From Beijerinckiaceae bacterium (lineage in GTDB: Bacteria; Pseudomonadota; Alphaproteobacteria; Rhizobiales; Beijerinckiaceae): a stretch of DNA of 39,727 nt. Below the pieces are notes generated by a model. It did no database searches, was not told the origin of the DNA, and worked only from the letters and a program-made list of their open reading frames with translations. Position numbers and translations under genes: made by a program. The DNA lies in contig JAUXWZ010000028.1 of assembly GCA_030684835.1 (NCBI GenBank), positions 1-39,727 of the forward strand, written 5' to 3'. This document shows, one piece after another, positions 33,001 to 39,727 of this stretch (positions are counted from its first letter, which is position 1; each line of letters opens with the position of its first letter).

Positions 33001-33335
33001 CTGGCGCGCAGAGCGAGTTCGTATCGGGGGTCAGGTTCAAGGCCTGGCAACCTTCCTCTGGCATGCATCCCACAATTCCCATACACGCGCCGTTGACGTT
33101 TGACGTGCTCGACACATGGAGTTCGCGCTCTCTGGGTGGGTGCGTGTATCATGTGACGCATCCCGGCGGGCGCAGTCACGATACCTTTCCGGTCAATTCC
33201 TATGAAGCGGAGGCGCGTCGCCGCGCGCGTTTCCAGGAGTACGGCCACACGCCGGGGCGTATCGAAACGCCCCGTGTTGAAGTTGCAGGCGAGTATCCAT
33301 TGACGCTTGATCTTCGACGTCCGATTGGGGTGTGA
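30042..33335 (+). CDS. Transglutaminase-DUF2126 fusion protein
   Basis: A giant 1097-residue protein starting at GTG 30042 ([19 protein letters not shown], the family-typical start). Residues 1-300 form a bacterial transglutaminase-like unit: N-terminal beta domain, then C180 in [13 protein letters not shown]229 in LHAWTEVY and D in GLDPTSG, so the triad is complete. Residues about 315-1090 form DUF2126 ([52 protein letters not shown]). The family normally occurs near an alpha-E/circularly permuted ATP-grasp pair and may make or modify peptides. Here those partners are absent. It sits alone, 96 bp after the cupin gene. Confidence 0.9.
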   Translation: MSILVALHHVTHYKYDRLVNIGPQVIRLRPAPHCRTRIPSYSLKITPAEHFINWQQDPHGNWLARLVFPEKATEFKIEVDVTADLAVINPFDFFIEPYAESYPFSYADELKVELAAFIEADTEGLLLDAFVASIPLDTRKTIDFLVELNAQLQRDIRYVVRMETGVQAPDETLLLRSGSCRDSAWLLVQILRRLGLAARFVSGYLIQLKADVDPLEGPKGTDKDFTDLHAWTEVYIPGAGWIGLDPTSGLMCGEGHLPLCATPHFRGAAPVSGAVDPANVEFGFEMNVARIREAPRVTKPFSDEAWEKLDALGLQVDADLDASDVRLTMGGEPTFISIDDFEAPEWNTAAVGPAKKALADKLIRRLLHRFAPGGFLHYGQGKWYPGESLPRWALALYWRKDGKPIWQDSDLVARVGETTTPSVSEAEKLTRAVAEKLGLAADCVIPAYEDTAHWLLKEANLPADVDPSNPRIDDPEERARMVRTFERGLSSPTGFVLPIQRWNALPGRSWLSERWPLRRGKLFLAPGDSPVGLRLPMNSLPWIPQSVYPVIHPQDPLEERGELLDPSHFQAIVQVEAARPSESVMGQSLEEESVRTAMTVEARDGALCVFMPPVSKLEDYLELLSAVEATAREHGLPIHVEGYPPPQDPRINVIKVTPDPGVIEVNIHPAASWPEAVANTTAIYEEARECRLGADKFMTDGRHTGTGGGNHVVLGGADPQNSPFLRRPDLLKSLVLYWQRHPSLSYLFSGLFIGPTSQAPRVDEARHEALYEMEIALANTPGPNDSGYPLWLVDRLYRNLLVDVSGNTHRAEICIDKLYSPDGPTGRLGLVEFRSFEMPPDARMSLAQQLLLRAIIAWMWREPQEGNPVRWGTTLHDRFMLPHFVWEDFLDVLADLRRAGYPFESEWFEAHREFRFPLCGRVEHGGVELEIRQALEPWHVMGEEGAVGGTARYVDSSVERLQVRAHGFVQGRHIVTCNGRRMPMTSAGAQSEFVSGVRFKAWQPSSGMHPTIPIHAPLTFDVLDTWSSRSLGGCVYHVTHPGGRSHDTFPVNSYEAEARRRARFQEYGHTPGRIETPRVEVAGEYPLTLDLRRPIGV

Positions 33336-33500
33336 CGCAAAGGAAATGGCGCACCGTCAGAAATAGCGGCGGCGCCTTACGCTTGAAGCCAGCCGGTCAA
33401 GTTTGCGCATCTTCTGGATGTTTTCGCAGAGTTGGCTGGTTGCAATCGCAAGCCTCAGCGGGCACCTTCCACGCAATGCTAATCAACATTGGGAGGCGGC

Positions 33501-33917
33501 ATGAGCAGCGGGCGGGACGCGAAACGTTTTGTAGGGTCGTGGCGTCTGGTTGAGACAACGCGCGACGGCATGATAAGGCCCGAGCGGGGCGCCAATCCGA
33601 CGGGCGTCATCATGTACCACGAAAGCGGCTGGATGGCCGCGCAGATCCAGCCGGACCGTCCGCCTCTCAAAATGGCTGGCGAAACGCCGACGCCGGAAGA
33701 GGCGCTTGCGGCTCTTGACGGGTACACAGCTTATTTTGGCACATATGAAGTTGACGAAGCGCGCAAGGTCGTAACCCACCGGCGGACGGCAAGTGTAACG
33801 CCCGGGTGGCGGGCGCGGCCGGATTTCGAACGAGCTTACGAATTCGTTGGAGATCGCCGACTTATTTTAAGGCCCGTTGGAAACCGGAATGAACTCGTTT
33901 GGGAGCGGCTGGGTTAG
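33501..33917 (+). CDS. Lipocalin-like domain protein
   Basis: A 138-residue protein from ATG 33501, with GGGAGG four bases upstream; the open frame begins at the non-ATG 33489. The start FVGSWRLVETTRDG (about residues 10-23), GVIMYHESGWMAAQI (about 37-51), TAYFGTYEVDE and RPDFERAYEFVGDRRLILRP match the lipocalin_5 (PF13924) type of small beta barrel, often in secondary metabolism or stress genes. No signal peptide is visible, so it is probably cytoplasmic. No ligand is known. It is convergent with the MFS gene. Confidence 0.85.
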   Translation: MSSGRDAKRFVGSWRLVETTRDGMIRPERGANPTGVIMYHESGWMAAQIQPDRPPLKMAGETPTPEEALAALDGYTAYFGTYEVDEARKVVTHRRTASVTPGWRARPDFERAYEFVGDRRLILRPVGNRNELVWERLG

Positions 33918-34043
33918 CCATTGAGAACCGCCGCCGGCGGGTCGATGATCGCAACCCATGATCAGGGACGGCTTCCTGCCCACAGTGGACCAGATCAGTT
34001 AGGTCGTCGAAATCCACAGCCCCTGGAACGGGCTTCTACCGGG

Positions 34044-35282
34044 TCAGCGCATTGGGCCGCTGAACGCGCGCAGGATAAACGGAACTGCAGCAAGTAGCAT
34101 GGCTGCCGCTCCTGTTGCGGGCAGGCCATACCACTCGATGAGCGGCCCGGTCACCAAGGCTGCAAAAACCGTAGTCAAGCCGGCAAAAGTGTCGTTCAGT
34201 CCGATCGCTCGGCCACGTTCTGTCGTTGTGACTTGATCCGCGATGAATGCGGTTGCGGCGACATTCGCGGCCGCCCAGCCAACGCCGACGAGGAATGTGC
34301 CGAGAGTCACGGTGATCATGTTCGGCGTAAAGGCGACCAGCGCTGCGCCCACAAGTGAGACGAACACGCCGGGGAACATGATCTGCGAGCGGCCAATGCG
34401 GTCCGCCAGCTTGCCTAGTGGAATCGTGAAGGCGAACATGCCGACTGAATGAAACGTGTGTGAAACAGCGATGGCCTGCAACGAGTGGCCATGATGGGCG
34501 AGCACCAGTGACGTTAGCACCATGACGATGGACATGTTGCCGTTGGCCGCGCAGTTCGAGATGATGGCGAGCCGCGTCGATGGATTGCGCAGCAGCATCA
34601 TGGCGCTGAAGTCTTCTGGCTTTATCGTTGTGCGCTTTTCCGGCGCCTTGTAATCGGGCCAGTACGCGCCAAGGTTCATGCCGATAACTTTAGGATCCGG
34701 CCGCACGAACGTGATGATGATCATTCCGGTCACGATCAGGATCGGCAGAAAGAACCAGGGCAGACCGAGCGGGTCGAGTCCTGTGTGACGCGCCACGGGC
34801 TCCGCCACGAACACCAGCGTTGGGCTGAGCAGCAGGCCGCCAAGGGAACCAAGCGCTACGTAACCAAGCGCCTGACCGCGCATGGAAGGCGGAAACATGT
34901 CTGTCGCGCCCACGCGCATTTGCTGGGCGCCATTCATCCCCATGCCGAACGCCAGCAGGCCAATCACAAATATCCAGATGCTTTGAAAAACCATCGCGCT
35001 ACCCAGCGTGAGGGCGCCGACGAGCGCGAGGCAGAGACCGAAGAAAATGCCGGGCTTGCGGCCAAATGAATCAGTGATCTTGCCCATCGGATAGGCAACG
35101 ATGAATCGGCTAATCCCGATCAGCGCGACGGACAAGCCGGCAAGGCCCGCCGATCCCGTGAGAGCGACAACCATCAGTGGGCCGAAGCCGTAGCTGAACT
35201 GCATGCCTGCGCCAGTGAAGGACTGGGAAATTGAAAACAGGGCAACGTTTCGCTTGATCAGCGCGGGGATTTTCTGGGACAT
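34044..35282 (-). CDS. MFS transporter
   Basis: A 412-residue major facilitator with about 12 predicted helices. The start at 35282 (MSQKIPALIKRNVALFSISQ) is family-like; codons out to 35471 overlap the divergent binding-protein region. Features are GISRFIVAYPMGKITDSFGRKPG (motif A between helices 2 and 3), MRGQALGYVALGSLGGLLL, and in the second half IPLGKLADRIGRSQIM (second motif A copy). Direction of transport and substrate are not readable; proton-coupled import of a small organic molecule or efflux are both possible. The gene is divergent from the fourth Bug gene with about 140 bp between starts, which hints at a joint role, perhaps with the MFS carrier replacing TctAB. Confidence 0.85.
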   Translation of the reverse strand: MSQKIPALIKRNVALFSISQSFTGAGMQFSYGFGPLMVVALTGSAGLAGLSVALIGISRFIVAYPMGKITDSFGRKPGIFFGLCLALVGALTLGSAMVFQSIWIFVIGLLAFGMGMNGAQQMRVGATDMFPPSMRGQALGYVALGSLGGLLLSPTLVFVAEPVARHTGLDPLGLPWFFLPILIVTGMIIITFVRPDPKVIGMNLGAYWPDYKAPEKRTTIKPEDFSAMMLLRNPSTRLAIISNCAANGNMSIVMVLTSLVLAHHGHSLQAIAVSHTFHSVGMFAFTIPLGKLADRIGRSQIMFPGVFVSLVGAALVAFTPNMITVTLGTFLVGVGWAAANVAATAFIADQVTTTERGRAIGLNDTFAGLTTVFAALVTGPLIEWYGLPATGAAAMLLAAVPFILRAFSGPMR

Positions 35283-35309
35283 TTTTGCGTTTGATCTCAA
35301 CAGATGAAA

Positions 35310-35325
35310 TGGCGCGGGACTTGCT
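35310..35325 (+). promoter_or_regulatory. Sigma-54-like -24/-12 promoter element
   Basis: TGGCGCG, four bases, TTGCT matches the sigma-54 consensus with one mismatch (A to G at the fifth position). GG at 35311-35312 and GC at 35323-35324 are ten bases apart. Transcription would start near 35336, ahead of the Bug gene start at 35423. A weaker similar element lies at 35361-35376. The GC-rich background makes chance matches likely, so this is tentative. Confidence 0.3.
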
Positions 35326-35422
35326 GACTGCGTGACGAAGGTCGTCCTGGCTCCTTGCCTTGGCGCAAGCCTTGCCCGAAGATTGGGTGACTCACATTTT
35401 GAAGCGTCGGGAGCAATATTGG

Positions 35423-36469
35423 ATGATAGGCAGAGCGCAGTTTTATTCCGCAGTTGCGGTCTCTTCGACACTCATGCTCGTGACCGCGCCGCACGTCGCG
35501 TCGGCTGACGCCGTCGCCGATTTCTATCAAGGCAAACGAATCACGATGGGCGTTGGCTCCGAGGCGGGGGGCGGATATGACGCCTATGCGCGCCTTGTGA
35601 CCCGGCATATGGGCCGGCTCATTCCCGGCAATCCGGGCTTTGTCGTTCAAAACATGCCGGGCGGAGGCGGACTTCGCGTAACGAACCACCTTTACAATGT
35701 CGCGCCCAAGGACGGCACTGCGATGGCTACGGTTCAGCGCGCCTTGCTGACGTCGCCGCTGCTGGAAGGCCGAAAGCTTCAGCTTCAGTTTGATCCGTTG
35801 AAATTCAACTGGGTTGGAAGCCTGAATTCTGAGACCGGATTGATTGTCGTGTGGCACACGGCGCCGCACAAGACGATGGCGGATTTGTTCAAGACGGAAC
35901 TTCTGGTCGGCAGCTCCAGCCCTTCGACAGATTTCCTGCCGCTGTTCCTCAACAACGTGCTGAAGACAAAATTCAAGATCATCCCGGGTTACAAGGGCTC
36001 GGCCGACGCCTATCTCGCGATGGAGCGTGGCGAACTGGAAGGACGTGTCAGCACGGGTTGGGCGGGCGACAAGGACATGCTCGAACCGTGGATGAAGGAC
36101 AACAAGGTTCGCTTTCTCGCGCAGCTTGCGATGACAAAAAGTCCTGAGTTTCCAGACCTGCCGCTGATCCTCGATTTTGCGCGCACGCCGCAGGACAAGC
36201 AGGTGATGGAGCTTATTCTGGCTGCGCAACACTGGGGTCGGCCTTTCGTGCTGCCGCCCGATGTTCCGCAGGATCGCGTCGCGGCTGTCCGCAAGGCTTT
36301 CGTAGACATGACGAAGGACGCGCAGTTTTTGGCCGAGTCCAAAAAACTGCGCATGGATCTCGATGTCGTGACGGGCGCCGAGATCGACGCGCTGCTCAAG
36401 CGCGTTTATGCGACGTCCCCTGAAATTGTGGAGATTGCGCGCAAGGCGATTTCGGAGAGTCCGCGCTGA
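35423..36469 (+). CDS. Bug/TctC-type solute-binding protein (paralogue 4)
   Basis: A 348-residue periplasmic binding protein. I chose ATG 35423 (GGGAG nine bases upstream), which gives a signal peptide MIGRAQFYSAVAVSSTLMLV ending at ASA-DA; the frame is open to 35360. Features are DFYQGKRITMGVGSEAGGGY, VVQNMPGGGGLRV, VAPKDGT and the shared signature FNWVGS...VWHTAPHKTMADL. It lies between a divergent MFS carrier and a convergent alpha/beta hydrolase, 4 bp apart at the stops. No TctA or TctB gene is near. Its ribosome site differs from the GGGAGGAC form of the other three. Confidence 0.87.
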   Translation: MIGRAQFYSAVAVSSTLMLVTAPHVASADAVADFYQGKRITMGVGSEAGGGYDAYARLVTRHMGRLIPGNPGFVVQNMPGGGGLRVTNHLYNVAPKDGTAMATVQRALLTSPLLEGRKLQLQFDPLKFNWVGSLNSETGLIVVWHTAPHKTMADLFKTELLVGSSSPSTDFLPLFLNNVLKTKFKIIPGYKGSADAYLAMERGELEGRVSTGWAGDKDMLEPWMKDNKVRFLAQLAMTKSPEFPDLPLILDFARTPQDKQVMELILAAQHWGRPFVLPPDVPQDRVAAVRKAFVDMTKDAQFLAESKKLRMDLDVVTGAEIDALLKRVYATSPEIVEIARKAISESPR

Positions 36470-36481
36470 CACGTCAGCGCG
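36462..36481. terminator. Hairpin spanning two convergent stop codons
   Basis: CGCGCTGAC (36462-36470) and GTCAGCGCG (36473-36481) are exact complements around two bases. The plus-strand TGA (36467-36469) and the minus-strand TGA (complement of 36474-36476) lie symmetrically in the arms. It could form a hairpin in either transcript and act as a shared bidirectional terminator, though neither side has a T-run. Confidence 0.5.
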
Positions 36482-37667
36482 TTCCGAAATAGCCGCTCTT
36501 GAGCCCCCATAGCCAGAGGTGCACGAACTTTTCATTGTGCGCCTCCATGAAGCCAAAGTGTCCGTACCGGGGGATGAGCACGACGTGGTTGTTGCGGGCC
36601 TTCGCCTCGCGATACCGCCGCGCCATGTAGATTTCGCGCTTATGCGGAATCTCCTTGCCCGCGACCCAGTGCCCCTTGTCGTTGTCGCCTACGAGGGCGA
36701 GCACCGAGATGGACTGGAGCCATGCGGCGTCGGGCTCCTGCAAATGGTCGACGTATTCGCTCAGCGGCAAGCCGGTGCGCGCGGGATATTGCTCAAGCAT
36801 CGTGACGATGCCGCGATGCTGGTTGTCACACAGGCTCGTCTTGATCTGTGAACGAAACTGCGTTGAGGCCCACGCGAACAATTCTTCCGGCCCGCCCCAC
36901 GGCGTGAGGTCTGGCGGGTCTTCGTAGCCCGCTTCGCGATAGGTATGCGGCGAGCGACGCGAGATATGATCGACAGGCAGTTCTGTGTACTTCTCGGCGC
37001 CGGTTTCCTCACGCCACGCCTTGCGCCAGCCGTCCGGTCCGCCTGTGCCAAAGTTTGTGAGGCCAATCACTTTGTTGCCCGGCGTGAATTGTTGCAGCGC
37101 GGACGCCATCGGCCCACCGGTAGAGTGACCCCATACGAGGAGATCACGTCCCGCCAGTTCCTGAGCGACCAGTTGACCCGCGCCCTGCAGGATCGTGTTG
37201 AACGTGCATTTGAGGTTGCGATCAAGCGTCTCTTCCAGCGGAAGGTCCTGATCCAGCAGGTAGATGGGCTGGCGCTCGGGGATGGGCTTCAGCCACCGTC
37301 CACCCGGCGGATAATGACCCGGATAGGTGATCGACAACACCTTGAAGCCCTGCGCTGCAAGCACGCGCGCCTGACCGGGCCGTCCGTCGGGCGTGAGATC
37401 GAACACGCTCTCGGAATCGGCGCCGCCGTGAAAGAAGACGAAGGCTAGGCCCGCATCAGCTTCCTTTTCCGGCGTATAGAGCGAGCCGTGAATGTCCCAC
37501 TCGTAGCCGTTGCGCGCGTAACGCGTCGTGACTTCGCGCTGCGTGAAGGGCGTTTGCGCATAAGCGGGATTGACTGACAGCCATTCGTCCCAGTCGAGCC
37601 GCACGAGCACGTCGGCGCCCGCCAATCCGTTCAACATCTTCTTCACGCCAGCGGAAGGCTCGGTCAC
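36474..37667 (-). CDS. Alpha/beta-hydrolase family protein
   Basis: A 397-residue serine hydrolase. The nucleophile elbow is GHS182TGG, the oxyanion segment is FVFFHGGADSESVFD (about residues 75-90), the likely acid is in LVGDNDKGHW and the His is in RYGHFGFMEAHNEK near the C-terminus. It is longer than a minimal hydrolase fold, with a cap region around 210-290. No signal peptide is visible. It may cleave an ester or amide bond of a compound taken up by the neighbouring systems; the substrate is unknown. The stop is in the shared hairpin with the Bug gene. The ornithine-cyclodeaminase-like gene lies 27 bp upstream in the same direction, so they are probably one operon. Confidence 0.85.
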   Translation of the reverse strand: MTEPSAGVKKMLNGLAGADVLVRLDWDEWLSVNPAYAQTPFTQREVTTRYARNGYEWDIHGSLYTPEKEADAGLAFVFFHGGADSESVFDLTPDGRPGQARVLAAQGFKVLSITYPGHYPPGGRWLKPIPERQPIYLLDQDLPLEETLDRNLKCTFNTILQGAGQLVAQELAGRDLLVWGHSTGGPMASALQQFTPGNKVIGLTNFGTGGPDGWRKAWREETGAEKYTELPVDHISRRSPHTYREAGYEDPPDLTPWGGPEELFAWASTQFRSQIKTSLCDNQHRGIVTMLEQYPARTGLPLSEYVDHLQEPDAAWLQSISVLALVGDNDKGHWVAGKEIPHKREIYMARRYREAKARNNHVVLIPRYGHFGFMEAHNEKFVHLWLWGLKSGYFGTR

Positions 37668-37694
37668 GTCGATCTCCTGATTGAAACAATAAGC

Positions 37695-38771
37695 TTATGG
37701 ATGCACGGTTTCGGTGAACCAGTCCGTGGGCAGCGAATGGCCCATGCCCTGTTCGACAGCACGTTTGTAGATCACGGAACCGGCCGCTGCGAATTGATAA
37801 CCCATGCCGAGGTTGTTGAGGAAGCAGGTGACTTCCTCATCATTTTCGCGCCCCTTGGCGTGGCCTGCAATCAATTCGGGAAGCGTGGGAAACTTGGTGA
37901 AATCGAGCTGGTTGGCGGCATTCCAGCCAGCGCCCTTGGTATTTTCGCGGAAGTTCGCGCCCTTGGCCACCACGAGGATTGGCGAGGTGGCGTGGGTGTG
38001 CACGCCGACCTTATGCGCTGCGCGCACGGCCGCCGGTTCGATCTCCGGTTTCTTGATGGAGGAGATATGCATGCCCGGCTCAATCCAGCGCGCGAAAAAA
38101 ATCGGGTCGAGCGAGTTCGATCCGCACATCACCACATCGGCGCCTTTCACGGCGTCCTCGGGCTGTTCGACTGACTTTACCTCAATGCCGAGGAGTTCAG
38201 TCATGCGCGTGGAGAACGCCTCGCGATTTTCACGGTTGGGCGAGAAGCAGCGGATCGCCTTAATGTTGCGCACGGCGCAGACGGCGGTCAATTGCGTTTC
38301 AGCCTGCCAGCCTGAGCCGAGGATCGCAACGGTCTCGACATTCTCGCGCGCCATGTATTTGACGCCAAGGCCGTTGGTTGCGCCGACGCGCATGCGCTGC
38401 AGAACGCCGTCGGGAAAGATCGCCAGCGGTTCGCCGTTGTGCGTCGAAAACAAGAGCACGAGGCCAACGTAACGGTTGTTGGGCGCTGCGGGCACTTTCA
38501 CGCGCCGCCGAGTGTTGCCGATCATTGGATTGGTGACGATGTCCGAATTGATGCGGATGGCGCCGACGCCCAGTTTCGGCACCACGCCGTCCATCGACTT
38601 GAGGCCATAGATCGCCTCATCGCTGTAGCTTGTGGGTGTGATGCAGTCCGAGCGCTGGCGTGTAATGCCGCGGCCTTCGGCCATTTCAATATAGGCGTCT
38701 TCAAGCGCTTCGATGCACTCGGGCATGATTAGCAACTTCTCGACATCGTCATTGGAGAGGATGAGAGTCAT
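37695..38771 (-). CDS. Ornithine cyclodeaminase/mu-crystallin family protein
   Basis: A 358-residue NAD(P)-dependent enzyme. The substrate domain has MTLILSNDDVEKLLIMPECI at the start and LGVGAIRINSD; the Rossmann part has VAILGSGWQAETQLTAVCAV (about residues 148-167), then FSPNRENREAF, and ADVVMCGSNS. The family includes ornithine cyclodeaminase, alanine dehydrogenase and imine reductases, so ring-forming deamination or reduction of a cyclic imine are both possible. The gene sits directly upstream of the alpha/beta hydrolase and is divergent from the deacetylase-like gene (183 bp between starts). This may be an amine- or lactam-related unit, but that is inference. Confidence 0.88.
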   Translation of the reverse strand: MTLILSNDDVEKLLIMPECIEALEDAYIEMAEGRGITRQRSDCITPTSYSDEAIYGLKSMDGVVPKLGVGAIRINSDIVTNPMIGNTRRRVKVPAAPNNRYVGLVLLFSTHNGEPLAIFPDGVLQRMRVGATNGLGVKYMARENVETVAILGSGWQAETQLTAVCAVRNIKAIRCFSPNRENREAFSTRMTELLGIEVKSVEQPEDAVKGADVVMCGSNSLDPIFFARWIEPGMHISSIKKPEIEPAAVRAAHKVGVHTHATSPILVVAKGANFRENTKGAGWNAANQLDFTKFPTLPELIAGHAKGRENDEEVTCFLNNLGMGYQFAAAGSVIYKRAVEQGMGHSLPTDWFTETVHP

Positions 38772-38954
38772 GGTCGCTTCTCCCAGCGCAGGCTGTCGCC
38801 GACGCGCATATTGGTTGCTGATGCCTTCTGGCTCTCACCTTTGTAAAGAGCCCGGTTCCTCGCGACAAGTCTTCCTGCAACGGTTGATTGACGGTGCGCG
38901 CCCCGCCGTCCAGAATTCGGCCTTGAAAATCAGCCTTGAGCAGAGGAGCCACAC

Positions 38955-39727
38955 ATGAAGCCGCGCAGATACGGCCCGTTCGCGTATTCCCCAATCATCG
39001 ACCGTCCCAAACGTCGGTGGCCGAACGGTGCGCGTGTGGCGTTGTGGGTCATTCCCAATATCGAGTTCTTCGCGCTTGATGAGCAGGTGCCCGCGGCGGC
39101 TGGCGGCGGCGGCAAGGTCCCGGATGTGCCCGCGTGGGCGGCGCGCGACTACGGCAATCGCGTCGGCGTATTCCGGTTGATGGATGTGATGAGCCGCTAT
39201 GGCGTGCGCGGCACCGTCGCGCTGAACAGTGATTTGTGCGCCGAACATCCCCGCATCATCGAGCGTTGCGGCGACCTCGGCTGGGAGTTGATGGGACACA
39301 ACGAAAGCAACACACGCCGACTCAATTCCGTGCCGCCCGAGGAAGAGGGTGGCGTCATTGCCCGCACCGTTGAAGTCATCTCCAAAGCGAGCGGGCAAAA
39401 GGTGAAGGGGTGGCTATCGTCAGGCCTCAGCCAGACGTGGAACTCGCTGGATCATCTGGTCGACTCGGGCGTGGAATACGTCGCCGACTGGGTGAATGAT
39501 GATCAGCCCTACAAAATGACGCTGGAGGATGGGCGGACAATCATGTCGATCCCCTACACGTTGCAGCTCAACGACAAGCCGGCATTCGAGCAGCGAAATC
39601 TGACCGCTGACGAGTTCACCACCATGGTCTGCCGTCAGTTCGACGTGTTGTGGGAGGAGGGTGGCGAGCGCGCGACCGCGATGGCGATCGCGCTTCATCC
39701 CTACATCATCGGCGTGCCGCATCGCAT
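38955..39727 (+). CDS. Polysaccharide deacetylase-family protein (partial, PuuE/allantoinase-like)
   Basis: The frame from ATG 38955 stays open to the window edge, giving about 257 residues; the 3' end is missing. The order of motifs fits the NodB-type superfamily branch of cofactor-free allantoinase PuuE: GARVALWVIPNIEFF (about residues 25-39), RYGVRGTVALNSDLCAEHP (about 78-96), WELMGHNESNTRRLNS (about 105-120), GWLSSGLSQTWNS and LHPYIIGVPHR at the end of the visible part. The metal-site residues are of the PuuE style rather than the classical chitin deacetylase style. It may open a cyclic ureide or cleave an amide. It is divergent from the cyclodeaminase-like gene and may belong to its regulon. 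Confidence 0.85.
   Translation, partial: MKPRRYGPFAYSPIIDRPKRRWPNGARVALWVIPNIEFFALDEQVPAAAGGGGKVPDVPAWAARDYGNRVGVFRLMDVMSRYGVRGTVALNSDLCAEHPRIIERCGDLGWELMGHNESNTRRLNSVPPEEEGGVIARTVEVISKASGQKVKGWLSSGLSQTWNSLDHLVDSGVEYVADWVNDDQPYKMTLEDGRTIMSIPYTLQLNDKPAFEQRNLTADEFTTMVCRQFDVLWEEGGERATAMAIALHPYIIGVPHR

Noticed and set aside
33931-33940. Palindrome CCGCCGGCGG between the lipocalin-like and MFS genes
   Set aside because: No loop and no T-run; GC-rich background makes this common, so I did not call a terminator.
35297-36556. Long minus-strand open frame (419 codons) opposite the fourth Bug gene
   Set aside because: The plus strand encodes a clear binding protein; the antisense frame has low-complexity, Arg/His-rich composition and no family pattern.

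Overview
This is a GC-rich, tightly packed chromosomal window. Stop and start codons often overlap (ATGA, GTGA), Shine-Dalgarno sites are strong GGGAGG types, and the protein families are typical of Alphaproteobacteria, most likely a Hyphomicrobiales (Rhizobiales) member near Bradyrhizobium, Xanthobacteraceae or Beijerinckiaceae. The placement is inferred from gene content; there is no rRNA or other marker here. I saw no tRNA, rRNA, CRISPR array, transposase, integrase or phage gene.

Layout. (1) 62-4284: a DUF3833 protein, then a three-gene molybdenum hydroxylase operon (2Fe-2S, FAD and Mo-cofactor subunits) of the YagTSR/PaoABC type. (2) 4399-9824: a heme-copper oxidase cluster: a decayed reading frame resembling a membrane cytochrome c, a caa3-type CtaG protein, a CopD-like membrane protein, an antisense DUF2231 gene, CoxB, a CoxA-CoxC fusion and a small membrane protein. 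(3) 10061-12657 (minus): a short transglutaminase-like protein and a FAD aromatic-ring monooxygenase. (4) 12852-17360 (plus): a solute-binding protein of the TctC/Bug family, a metallo-beta-lactamase-fold hydrolase, a luciferase-like monooxygenase, a 26-residue membrane microprotein, a small unknown and a class II glutamine amidotransferase. (5) 17369-25156 (minus): a probable catabolic operon of an Asp/Glu-racemase/maleate-isomerase-like enzyme, a second Bug protein, HyuA, HyuB and an SDR, followed by SerA. (6) 25313-27521 (plus): a third Bug protein with a second luciferase-like monooxygenase. (7) 27518-33917: a PHA depolymerase (minus), then GST, cupin, a transglutaminase-DUF2126 giant and a lipocalin-like protein (plus). 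(8) 34044-39727: an MFS carrier (minus), a fourth Bug protein (plus), an alpha/beta hydrolase and an ornithine-cyclodeaminase-family enzyme (minus), and a polysaccharide-deacetylase-like gene cut by the window end.

How the genes may work together. Apart from the respiratory cluster and SerA, most of the window looks like an accessory region for using organic compounds. Four solute-binding proteins of one subfamily lie among hydrolases, flavin monooxygenases, racemase-like and oxoprolinase/hydantoinase-like enzymes, yet no TctA or TctB membrane subunit is present. The substrates cannot be read from the sequence. The best candidates for something undescribed are the orphan binding-protein modules, especially racemase-Bug-HyuA-HyuB-SDR and Bug-MBL-luciferase-like with a divergent FAD monooxygenase. 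The decayed cytochrome c, the altered proton-channel residue in the oxidase, a hairpin shared by two convergent stop codons and two sigma-54-like promoter elements also deserve a look.
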